From: JAYSFC01 sp041913505
Lineage (GTDB): Bacteria; Pseudomonadota; Gammaproteobacteria; Burkholderiales; Burkholderiaceae_C
Direction of reading: 5' to 3'
DNA: 42,026 bases
NCBI GenBank assembly: GCA_041913505.1
Contig: JAYSFC010000011.1
Location: 1-42,026, forward strand
Below, piece after piece: positions 7,742-15,307 of this stretch (positions within the stretch are counted from its first letter, which is position 1; every line of letters starts with the position of its first letter). Under the pieces are notes generated by a model, which ran no database searches, was not told the DNA's origin, and saw only the letters and a list, made by a program, of their open reading frames with translations. The position numbers and the translations under genes were made by a program.

Positions 7742-8869
7742 ATGAACGCTGCATTACCCACGTCCGTTGCGCAGGAAACCGGCGCCTGGGACAACCCCAT
7801 GGGCACGGACGGTTTCGAATTCATCGAATATGCGGCCCCCGATCCGCAGGCCATGGGCAAGGTGTTCGAAAGCATGGGGTTCAAGGCCGTGGCCCGCCAC
7901 CGCCACAAGAACGTGCTGCTCTACCGCCAGGGCGAGATCAACTTCATCATTAATGCCGAGCCCGACTCGTTCGCACAGCGCTTCGCGCGCCTGCATGGCC
8001 CCAGCGTCTGCGCCATCGCCTTCCGCGTGCACGACGCCAAGGCCGCCTACGAGCGCGCCGTATCGCTGGGCGCCTGGGGCTATGCCGGCAAGGCGGGCCC
8101 TGGCGAACTGAACATCCCGGCCATCAAGGGCATTGGCGACAGCCTGATCTATTTTGTGGACCGCTGGCGCGGCAAGGGCGGCGCACAGCCCGGCGACATC
8201 GGCAACATCGGCTTTTACGACGTGGACTTCGAGCCCCTGCCGGGCGTGAGCGCGCAAGAAGCGCTCAACCCCGTGGGCCATGGCCTGACCTACATCGACC
8301 ACCTCACGCACAACGTGCACCGCGGCCGCATGGCCGAGTGGGCCGACTTCTACGAGCGCCTGTTCAACTTCCGCGAGATCAGGTACTTCGACATCGAGGG
8401 CCAGGTCACGGGCGTCAAGAGCAAGGCCATGACCAGCCCCTGCGGCAAGATCCGCATCCCGATCAACGAGGAAGGCAAGGAGAAGCCCGGCCAGATCCAG
8501 GAATACCTCGACATGTACAAGGGCGAGGGCATCCAGCACATCGCCATGGGCTCTAACGACCTCTACGCCACCGTGGACAGCCTGCGCGCCAACGGCGTGC
8601 GCCTGCTCGACACCATCGACACGTACTACGAGCTCATCGACAAGCGCATTCCCGGCCATGGCGAGAGCGTGGAGGCGCTGCACCAGCGCAAGATCCTCAT
8701 CGATGGCAAGAAAGATGCCATCCTGCTGCAGATCTTCAGCGAGAACCAGCTGGGCCCGATCTTCTTCGAGTTCATCCAGCGCAAGGGCGACGACGGTTTC
8801 GGCAACGGCAACTTCAAGGCACTGTTCGAGAGCATCGAACTGGACCAGATGCGCCGCGGCGTGCTTTGA
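7742..8869 (+). CDS. hppD: 4-hydroxyphenylpyruvate dioxygenase
   Basis: Fe(II) enzyme converting 4-hydroxyphenylpyruvate to homogentisate in tyrosine degradation. The protein is 375 aa with two vicinal-oxygen-chelate domains. The iron ligands are readable: His187 in YIDHLTHN, His266 in GIQHIAMGS and Glu343 in FFEFIQRKGDDGFGNGNF. The C-terminal GFGxGNFxALF signature is complete. The start at 7742 has a GGAG ribosome site 6 nt upstream; an upstream in-frame ATG at 7685 lacks one. Phenylalanine 4-hydroxylase follows two genes later, so this is a Phe to Tyr to homogentisate module. Homogentisate 1,2-dioxygenase is not in the window. Confidence 0.96.
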   Translation: MNAALPTSVAQETGAWDNPMGTDGFEFIEYAAPDPQAMGKVFESMGFKAVARHRHKNVLLYRQGEINFIINAEPDSFAQRFARLHGPSVCAIAFRVHDAKAAYERAVSLGAWGYAGKAGPGELNIPAIKGIGDSLIYFVDRWRGKGGAQPGDIGNIGFYDVDFEPLPGVSAQEALNPVGHGLTYIDHLTHNVHRGRMAEWADFYERLFNFREIRYFDIEGQVTGVKSKAMTSPCGKIRIPINEEGKEKPGQIQEYLDMYKGEGIQHIAMGSNDLYATVDSLRANGVRLLDTIDTYYELIDKRIPGHGESVEALHQRKILIDGKKDAILLQIFSENQLGPIFFEFIQRKGDDGFGNGNFKALFESIELDQMRRGVL

Positions 8870-8950
8870 CGCTGCCCTTGCTGCAACGCACAAGACACCC
8901 CACCACGATCTCTATACTGCGCCGGTTTTGAACTCCTCGAGGAACCCATA

Positions 8951-9928
8951 GTGCGAACCGTGCGCCGCCGCGACTACCTGCTCAGTGCCTTGCTCTCCTG
9001 CGTGACCCTGGCAGCCCAGGCCCAGAACTCCCTGGCCCCGATGGCCCTGGTCGTGCCCTACCCGGCCGGCGGCCCGCTCGACACCTCGGCGCGCATCCTG
9101 GCGGCGGGCGCCAGCGCCCAGCTGGGCCCGATCGCCGTGGAGAACAAGCCGGGCGCGGGCGGCGGCACGGGTGCGGACCTGGTGGCCAAGGCGGCCAAGA
9201 CCGCCAACATGGTGTTGATGGGCGCCGTGGCCACGCACGCGGTGAACCCCTGGCTGTACAAGCGCTTTCCGTACGACCCGATCAAGGACTTCAAACCCCT
9301 GGTCCTCGTGGCGCGCACGCCCAACGTGCTCGTGATGAATGCCGAGCAGGCCACGCGCCTGAACATCGGCACCACAACGGACCTGGTGAAGTACCTCAAG
9401 GCGCACCCCGATCAGCTCCAGTACGGCTCGGGCGGCAACGGCAGCATCGGCCACATCGCGGCCGAGATGTTCAAGTCGCTGACCAATACGCGCATGGCCC
9501 ATCATCCCTTCCAGGGGTCGAGCCCCGCGCTCAAGGCGCTGCAGGCACAGCAGGTGGATCTGGTGTTCGACAACCTCGCTTCGTCGCTGCCGCTGATCCA
9601 GGCCGGCAAGCTCAAGGCGCTGGGCGTCACCTCGTTGGGCCGCGACGAATCGCTGCCCAACGTGCCCAGCATCAACGACGAAATCCAGGGCTTCAACGTG
9701 GTGACCTGGTTCGGCCTGTTTGCACCCGCGTCGCTGCCCGACGCGGATGCGCAGCGCTACGCCGGCGCTTTCAGCGCCGCGATGCAGTCTCCAGCGGGCA
9801 AGGAGAAATTCAAGAAGATGGGCATCACGCCCGAGGAACTGAGCCTCGACGGGTTCTCGCGCTTCGTGCGCGCGGAACACAGCAAGTACGGCTTTCTTAT
9901 CAAGGCCGCGAAGATCAAAATCGAATAA
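8951..9928 (+). CDS. Bug/TctC-family tripartite tricarboxylate transporter substrate-binding protein
   Basis: A 325-aa periplasmic receptor. The GTG start at 8951 is preceded by GAGGAA at a good distance. The N-terminus MRTVRRRDYLLSALLSCVTL followed by AAQAQ is a signal peptide. Family motifs include ALVVPYPAGGPLDTSAR (the carboxylate-clamp strand), VENKPGAGGGTGADLVAKA, YDPIKDFKPLVLVA and LKALGVTS. No TctA/TctB membrane genes are nearby, as is typical for the many orphan Bug receptors of Comamonadaceae and Alcaligenaceae. Its place between hppD and phhA suggests an aromatic or amino-acid-derived carboxylate ligand (inference). Confidence 0.92.
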   Translation: MRTVRRRDYLLSALLSCVTLAAQAQNSLAPMALVVPYPAGGPLDTSARILAAGASAQLGPIAVENKPGAGGGTGADLVAKAAKTANMVLMGAVATHAVNPWLYKRFPYDPIKDFKPLVLVARTPNVLVMNAEQATRLNIGTTTDLVKYLKAHPDQLQYGSGGNGSIGHIAAEMFKSLTNTRMAHHPFQGSSPALKALQAQQVDLVFDNLASSLPLIQAGKLKALGVTSLGRDESLPNVPSINDEIQGFNVVTWFGLFAPASLPDADAQRYAGAFSAAMQSPAGKEKFKKMGITPEELSLDGFSRFVRAEHSKYGFLIKAAKIKIE

Positions 9929-9987
9929 GCCGCCAGCCAGGGTGCTTGGCAGGCCCTGGATTGCCGCGGTGCGAAAAGGAGCACAAC

Positions 9988-10821
9988 ATGGGACAGACAC
10001 CCGTGGTCTATGGACAATCCAGCCGCCCGCCGCGCGGCGACTACAGCCGCGCCGCCGACGACTACACCTGCGCGCAGAACTACGCGGCCTACACGGCCGC
10101 CGACCACGATACCTACCGGCGCCTCTACGAGCGCCAGTCGGCCCTGCTGCCGGGCCTGGCGAGCGATGCGTTCATCGCGGCCCTGCCCTCGCTGGGCGTG
10201 AAGGACCACATCCCGCGCTTTGAGGAAATCAACGAGCGCCTGTACCGCGCCACGCGCTGGGAGATCGTGGCCGTGCCGGGGCTCATCCCCGAAGTGCCGT
10301 TCTTCACGCTGCTGGCGAACCGCAAGTTCCCGGTGACGGACTGGATCCGCACGCCCGAGGAGTTCGACTACATCGTCGAGCCCGACATCTTCCACGACCT
10401 GTTCGGCCACGTGCCGCTGCTGTTCAACCCCGTGTTCGCGGACTACGTGCAGCGCTACGGCGAGGGCGGGCTCAAGGCCCAGCAGCTGGGCGCCTGCGAG
10501 CTGCTCTCGCGCCTGTACTGGTACACGATCGAGTTCGGGCTGATTCAGCAAAGAGACGGCCTGCGGGCCTATGGCGCGGGCATCCTGAGCTCCTCGGGCG
10601 AGCTCGAGTACGCAGTCCACAGCCCCGAGCCCCAGCGCCTGCCACTCTCGCTCGAGCGCACCATGCGCACGCGCTACAAGATCGACACTTACCAGCAGAC
10701 CTACTTCGTGATCAACAGCTTCGAGCAGCTGTTCCACCTCACGGCAGAGGACTTCGCGCCGCTCTACACGCGCCTGCGCGGCCAGCCCGAATACGCGGCC
10801 AACGAACGCACGCCGGCCTGA
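9988..10821 (+). CDS. phhA: Phenylalanine 4-hydroxylase
   Basis: Pterin-dependent, non-heme iron monooxygenase making tyrosine from phenylalanine. The protein is 277 aa, the size of the monomeric bacterial enzyme, which is the catalytic domain only. The iron ligands are His136 and His141 in EPDIFHDLFGHVPLL and Glu182 in YWYTIEFGL, corresponding to H138/H143/E184 in the Chromobacterium enzyme. The start at 9988 follows AAAAGGAG. Upstream frame extension reads through intergenic DNA and was not used. It needs a tetrahydropterin cofactor. A pterin carbinolamine dehydratase (phhB) is absent here, but a FolM-like reductase lies 20 kb away at 30395. Confidence 0.96.
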   Translation: MGQTPVVYGQSSRPPRGDYSRAADDYTCAQNYAAYTAADHDTYRRLYERQSALLPGLASDAFIAALPSLGVKDHIPRFEEINERLYRATRWEIVAVPGLIPEVPFFTLLANRKFPVTDWIRTPEEFDYIVEPDIFHDLFGHVPLLFNPVFADYVQRYGEGGLKAQQLGACELLSRLYWYTIEFGLIQQRDGLRAYGAGILSSSGELEYAVHSPEPQRLPLSLERTMRTRYKIDTYQQTYFVINSFEQLFHLTAEDFAPLYTRLRGQPEYAANERTPA

Positions 10822-10825
10822 ACGC

Positions 10826-10849
10826 CGGGCCCCGGGCGCGCGGGGCCCG
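10826..10849. terminator. GC hairpin between convergent phhA and hydrolase genes
   Basis: CGGGCCCC (10826-10833) and GGGGCCCG (10842-10849) form a perfect 8-bp stem with an 8-nt loop. It occupies nearly all of the 28-bp gap between the two converging stop codons. It lacks a T-tract on both strands, like the hairpin at 1661-1684. Probably a bidirectional RNA 3' end element. Confidence 0.5.
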
Positions 10850-11761
10850 TCAGTCCCGGGCGATCTCGTCCAGGCAGGCTTGCACCACGCCGGGGGCGAA
10901 CGCCATCTCCACATGGGCCATGCCCGCGATGAAGCGGTTGTCGGCCCCCGCGAGCCGCGCCACCCCGGCGGGAAAGACGATGTTGTCGCAATTCGAATAC
11001 CAGCAGGTGAAGCGGGCTGCGCGCTGCGGCGGCTCCTCGGCCGCGAGCCGGCGCAGCCAGTCGCTGCCCAGGCGCATCTGCCGGCCGTTGGGCGTGCTGC
11101 TCCAGCGCGCGAGCCAGGTGCCGCCGTGCGGCGTGCCCAGCGTGAGGACGCGGTGCACGCGCGTATCGGCATCCGGCGCGGCGCGCAACCAGGCGCGCGC
11201 CGCCAGCCCGCCCATGCTGTGGCACACCAGCACGGGCGCGCGTCCCGTGGCAGCGGCCACGCGGCGCACGGCGGCGTCGATGCCGGCGACATAGGCATCG
11301 ATGGAGCCGAACGCGGGCTCCAGCGTCACGGCGGCGAAGGCATGGCCGCGCCCGCGCAGCACCGCCATCCAGGGGTTCCAGAACCCCCGGTTGCACAGGT
11401 AGCCATGCACCAGCACCACGCCACGCGGCGCCACTGCGCCATCCTGCGCAGGGCCGGGCAGCCAGTCGCGCACGGCCGTGGCGCGAAACGGCTGGCGCCA
11501 GCCGAACACCACGGTGGCGAGACAGGCCTCGGCCCACCAGGCGCGCAGCACCTGCGCAGCCCGGGCCCGGGGCGCCGGATCGCCACGGTTGACGCGGTGC
11601 ATGAGCGCAAACGGCAGCCCCAGCCACACGAGCCCCCACAGCCCCAGAACGCACGGCCCCGCCACGGCGAGGAGCGGCGAGCGCGGCCACTGCCAGGCCA
11701 TCCACGCCACGGAACAAAGCAGGAGCGACAGGGACAGGGCTTGTTGCCAGCGGGCGTTCAT
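10850..11761 (-). CDS. Membrane-anchored alpha/beta hydrolase (lipase/esterase-like)
   Basis: A 303-aa protein. Residues 1-60 contain two hydrophobic helices (ALSLSLLLCSVAWMAWQW; LLAVAGPCVLGLWGLVWLGL), predicting an inner-membrane anchor. The rest is an alpha/beta hydrolase: the oxyanion-region VVLVHGYLCNRGFW, the nucleophile elbow VLVCHSMGGLAAR (CHSMGG instead of the usual GHSxG, catalytic Ser retained), TLGTPHGGTWLARW and a late conserved His in AGMAHVEMAF. The resemblance is to triacylglycerol-lipase and PGAP1-like hydrolases. The substrate is unknown. The ATG at 11761 begins a natural membrane segment; the frame stays open upstream into the opposite-strand neighbour. Confidence 0.85.
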   Translation of the reverse strand: MNARWQQALSLSLLLCSVAWMAWQWPRSPLLAVAGPCVLGLWGLVWLGLPFALMHRVNRGDPAPRARAAQVLRAWWAEACLATVVFGWRQPFRATAVRDWLPGPAQDGAVAPRGVVLVHGYLCNRGFWNPWMAVLRGRGHAFAAVTLEPAFGSIDAYVAGIDAAVRRVAAATGRAPVLVCHSMGGLAARAWLRAAPDADTRVHRVLTLGTPHGGTWLARWSSTPNGRQMRLGSDWLRRLAAEEPPQRAARFTCWYSNCDNIVFPAGVARLAGADNRFIAGMAHVEMAFAPGVVQACLDEIARD

Positions 11762-11816
11762 GGGGGTGCTGTGTAATCGGGGTGGTTCCGCATTGTGCGG
11801 TCCCTGAAAGAATGCC

Positions 11817-12551
11817 ATGGACGCGGCCCAACACATCCGCCACTGCATCGCCGAAGTGACCACGCTGCGCCAGCTGCGCGCGGCCCAGCCCGCATGGCGC
11901 CAGGCCGTGCATGCCGTGAAAGAGCTGCAGTCGCAGCGCTTTCGCGGCACCTATGCCGACCTGCTGTCCACACCGCCCCATGCCGGCGCGGCGCGCTTCT
12001 TTCTGCAGGAGCTGTACGGCAGCACCGACTACCAGGCGCGCGACGCGCAGTTCGGCCGCATCGCGGGCACGCTGCAGACCCTGTTCCCCCAGCCCGTGGT
12101 CGACACGGCCGTGGCGCTGGCCCGGCTGCATGCGCAGACCGAGCACCTCGACCACGCCATGGGCCAGGCCTGGGCCGCGGCCCCGGGCGACGAGGCCGCG
12201 CGCTACGTGGCGGCCTGGCGCGCCGTGGGCCAGCCCGCGGCGCGGCGCGAACAGCTTGCGCGCGTGCTGGCCATGGGCCGCGACCTCACCACACTCACGC
12301 GCAAGCCTGGGCTGCGCACGATGCTGCGCATGATGCGCAGCCCGGCGCACGCGGCCGGCATGGGCGAGCTGCAGCGCTTTCTGGAGGCGGGCTTCGACAC
12401 CTTCGGCCAGCTCGCGCGCGAGCGCGGCGCCATAGAGCACTTCCTGGCCACCATCGACGCACGGGAGGGCGCCCTCATGCGCCAGTTGTTCGAGGAGCCC
12501 CCTGTCACCTGCGAGACCGCACTGCGCCAGACCCTAGGACAAGCCCGATAG
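11817..12551 (+). CDS. Conserved hypothetical protein with FFLQELYG motif
   Basis: A 244-aa, mostly helical, soluble protein without signal peptide or membrane segment. It contains the block RFRGTYADLL, then ARFFLQELYGSTDYQARDAQ, which I remember from uncharacterised proteobacterial proteins of similar length, but I cannot name a characterised member. The C-terminal half is rich in Arg/Met helices (MLRMMRSPAHAAGMGELQRF). It is divergent from the membrane hydrolase with 55 bp between starts and is followed 66 bp later by the acyl-CoA ligase. A lipid-related role is possible only by context. The start at 11817 has a weak ribosome site. Confidence 0.8.
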   Translation: MDAAQHIRHCIAEVTTLRQLRAAQPAWRQAVHAVKELQSQRFRGTYADLLSTPPHAGAARFFLQELYGSTDYQARDAQFGRIAGTLQTLFPQPVVDTAVALARLHAQTEHLDHAMGQAWAAAPGDEAARYVAAWRAVGQPAARREQLARVLAMGRDLTTLTRKPGLRTMLRMMRSPAHAAGMGELQRFLEAGFDTFGQLARERGAIEHFLATIDAREGALMRQLFEEPPVTCETALRQTLGQAR

Positions 12552-12617
12552 CCGCTGGCGGGAGGGGCTCCCACAATCGTGGCCCATCTCCGCTACCGCG
12601 CTTTTCGAGGAACCCGC

Positions 12618-14303
12618 ATGGAAAAAGTCTGGCTCAAGAGCTACCCCCCCGGCGTGCCGCACGAGATCGCTCCCGAGCAGTACCGCTCGGTGGCGCATCT
12701 GCTCGAGGAATCGTTCCGCAAGCACGCCGCCAGCCCCTTCTCGGTCTGCATGGACCGCTGGATGAGCTATGGCGAGCTCGACCGCCTTTCAGCCGCGCTG
12801 GGAGCCTGGCTGCAGAGCCTGGGCCTGGAGCCGGGTGCGCGCGTGGCCATCATGCTGCCCAATGTGCCGCAGTTCGGAGTGACCATGGCCGGCGTACTGC
12901 GCGCGGGCTACACCTGCGTGAACGTGAACCCGCTGTACACGGCGCGCGAGCTGGAACACCAGCTCAAGGACTCGGGCGCCACGGCCATCGTGATCCTCGA
13001 GAACTTCGCCCACACGCTGGCGGAGGTGGTCGAACACACGCAAATCAAGCACGTTTGCATCGCCTCCATGGGCGACCTGCTGGGCCTCTGGTACGGCCAG
13101 TGGATCAGTTTTGCCGTGCGCCACCTCGCCAAGATGGTGCCCGCTTACGAGCTGCCGCTGTCGAACGGACGCCAGGTGGTCACGTTCAAGAAGGCGCTGG
13201 CGCTGGGCGGCCAGCGCTCGCTCGCGCCCAGCCAGGCCACGCTCGACTCCACCGCCTTCCTGCAGTACACGGGCGGCACCACGGGCCTGTCGAAAGGCGC
13301 GGTGCTGACCCACCGCAACATCGTGGCCGCCACGCTGCAGGCCGAGGCCTGGTTCACGCCCGCGCTCGCCAAGGTGGGTGACCTCTCGCGCGCCAACAGC
13401 ATCGCGGCGCTGCCGCTGTACCACATCTTCGCGCTCACGCTGTGCCTGCTCGCGATCCGCCAGGGCTCGAGCCTCACGCTGATCCCGAACCCGCGCGACA
13501 TCCCGAAGTTCGTCGAGGTGCTCAAAAAGCGCCCCTTCCACATGCTGCCCGCCGTGAACACGCTGTTCAACGCGCTCCTGCAGAACCCGCAGTTCAGGGC
13601 GCTCGACTTCTCGCAGCTGTGCGTATCGCAGGCCGGCGGCATGGCGGCCTCCGAGGGCACGGCACGCCAGTGGCAGCAGGTCACGGGCAGCACCATGATC
13701 GAGGGCTGGGGCATGAGCGAGACCTGCGCCATCGGCACCAACAACCCCGTGGGCAACACCACGTTCTCGGGCACCATCGGCCTGCCGCTGCCGGGCATCG
13801 AGATCGCAATCAAGGACGACGAGGGCCGCAGCCTGCCGCTGGGCGAGAGCGGCGAAATCTGCATCAAGGGCCCCAACGTGATGGTGGGCTACTACAACCA
13901 GCCCGAGGAGAACGCCCGCGCTTTCACGGCCGACGGTTTCATGCGCACGGGCGATATCGGCATCATGGACGCCGAGGGCTACACCCGCATCATCGACCGC
14001 AAGAAGGACATGATCCTCGTGTCGGGCTTCAACGTGTTCCCCAACGAGCTCGAACAGGTCATCTCGATGTGCCCCGGCGTGGTGGAGTGCGCGGCTATTG
14101 GCATCCCCGACGAGAAACAAGGCGAGGCCATCAAGGTCTTCGTGATCAAGAACGATCCCGCGCTGACCGAGGACGACCTCGCGCGCTACTGCCACGACAA
14201 CCTCACGGGCTACAAGCGGCCCAAGTACATCGAGTTCCGCGACGATCTGCCCAAGACCAACGTGGGCAAGATCCTGCGGCGAGAATTGAGGGCGACCTCC
14301 TGA
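12618..14303 (+). CDS. fadD: Long-chain fatty acid-CoA ligase (AMP-forming)
   Basis: Activates fatty acids to acyl-CoA with ATP for beta-oxidation or lipid synthesis. The protein is 561 aa, like E. coli FadD. ANL-superfamily motifs appear in order: P-loop-like LQYTGGTTGLSKGAVLTHRN, IEGWGMSETC (A5), the A8 hinge YTRIIDRKKDMILVSGFNVF, and the C-terminal catalytic Lys in PKTNVGKILRRE. The start at 12618 follows CGAGGAA and matches the FadD-type N-terminus EKVWLKSYPPGVPHEI. Paralogous short- and medium-chain ligases exist, but overall similarity to FadD is strong. A GC-rich stretch with a CTCTTTTTC tail follows the gene (14304-14361). Confidence 0.93.
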   Translation: MEKVWLKSYPPGVPHEIAPEQYRSVAHLLEESFRKHAASPFSVCMDRWMSYGELDRLSAALGAWLQSLGLEPGARVAIMLPNVPQFGVTMAGVLRAGYTCVNVNPLYTARELEHQLKDSGATAIVILENFAHTLAEVVEHTQIKHVCIASMGDLLGLWYGQWISFAVRHLAKMVPAYELPLSNGRQVVTFKKALALGGQRSLAPSQATLDSTAFLQYTGGTTGLSKGAVLTHRNIVAATLQAEAWFTPALAKVGDLSRANSIAALPLYHIFALTLCLLAIRQGSSLTLIPNPRDIPKFVEVLKKRPFHMLPAVNTLFNALLQNPQFRALDFSQLCVSQAGGMAASEGTARQWQQVTGSTMIEGWGMSETCAIGTNNPVGNTTFSGTIGLPLPGIEIAIKDDEGRSLPLGESGEICIKGPNVMVGYYNQPEENARAFTADGFMRTGDIGIMDAEGYTRIIDRKKDMILVSGFNVFPNELEQVISMCPGVVECAAIGIPDEKQGEAIKVFVIKNDPALTEDDLARYCHDNLTGYKRPKYIEFRDDLPKTNVGKILRRELRATS

Positions 14304-14361
14304 GCGGCGGCGCCCGCCGGCATGGCGGCGCGCCCGCTCTACACTCTCTTTTTCATAGCTG

Positions 14362-15300
14362 ATGAAGCCCAACCTGCTTGCACTGCCGGCTGAAATCACC
14401 GTATTCGAGCGCGGATGGCTGTCGGCCAACAACATCCTCTTCATGGGGCGCGAGTCCACGGCCGTGGTCGACACAGGCTACTGCAGCCACGCCCCGCAAA
14501 CCGTGGCGCTGCTGGAGAGCGCCCTGGCGGGCCGCCCGCTCGCGCACGTGCTCAACACCCACCTGCACAGCGACCACTGCGGCGGCAACGCGGCGTTGCA
14601 GCAAGCCTGGCCGGGCGTGCACACCCTCGTGCCGCCCGGGCAAGCCGCCGCCGTGCGCGACTGGGACCCGTACGCGCTGAGCTACACGCCCACCGGCCAG
14701 GCATGCCCGCGCTTTCGCATGGACGGCCTGCTCGAGCCCGGCAGCACCATCGAACTGGGCGACCGCGCCTGGCAGGTGCACGCGGCGCCAGGGCACGACC
14801 CCCATGCCGTCGTGCTGTTCGAGCCGCGCGACGCGCTGCTGATCTCGGCCGACGCGCTGTGGGAGAACGGCTTCGGCGTGGTCTTTCCCGAACTCGAGGG
14901 CGAGGACGCCTTCGACGCCGTGGGCGCCACGCTGGACCTGATCGAGCGGCTCGCGCCGCGCGTGGTGATCCCGGGCCACGGCCCTGTGTTCGCCGACGCG
15001 CCCCGTGCCCTCGCCGCCGCGCGCAGGCGGCTGATCGGCTACCAGCAGGAGCCGCGCAAGCATGCGCTCTACGCGGCCAAGGTGCTGCTCAAGTACAAGC
15101 TGCTCGAGTGGCAGCGGATCGCCTGGCCCGAGCTCCAGGCCTGGGCCGAGGCCACGCCCTACTTCGGCATGCTGCACGCGCGCCATTTCGACAGCCAGCC
15201 GCGCGTGGACTGGCTGCGCGGACTGGCCGACGACCTCGTGCGCTCAGGGGCCGCGCTGCGCGAGGGTGCGGGCGAGCACGAGGTGCTGCACAACGCCTGA
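14362..15300 (+). CDS. MBL-fold metallo-hydrolase
   Basis: A 312-aa cytoplasmic metallo-beta-lactamase-fold hydrolase. The di-metal motif is THLHSDHCGG (His67, His69, Asp71, His72). Later ligands are APGHDPHAVVLFEPRDALLI (second His) with an Asp in LLISADALWENG, and VIPGHGPVF (last His). The C-terminal ~80 residues form a helical extension (KHALYAAKVLLKYKLLEW), resembling family members with a LACTB2-like or glyoxalase-II-like helical cap. The substrate is not determinable. It follows fadD by 58 bp on the same strand. Its stop codon and that of the convergent transglycosylase gene are joined by a 13-bp palindrome. Confidence 0.9.
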   Translation: MKPNLLALPAEITVFERGWLSANNILFMGRESTAVVDTGYCSHAPQTVALLESALAGRPLAHVLNTHLHSDHCGGNAALQQAWPGVHTLVPPGQAAAVRDWDPYALSYTPTGQACPRFRMDGLLEPGSTIELGDRAWQVHAAPGHDPHAVVLFEPRDALLISADALWENGFGVVFPELEGEDAFDAVGATLDLIERLAPRVVIPGHGPVFADAPRALAAARRRLIGYQQEPRKHALYAAKVLLKYKLLEWQRIAWPELQAWAEATPYFGMLHARHFDSQPRVDWLRGLADDLVRSGAALREGAGEHEVLHNA

Positions 15301-15307
15301 GCGCCGC

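Noticed and set aside
10906..11400. Loss of the catalytic motif in the membrane hydrolase (CHSMGG instead of GHSMGG)
   Set aside because: The nucleophilic Ser and the Gly after it are retained, and variation at the first Gly is tolerated in the superfamily, so it is not evidence for an inactive enzyme.
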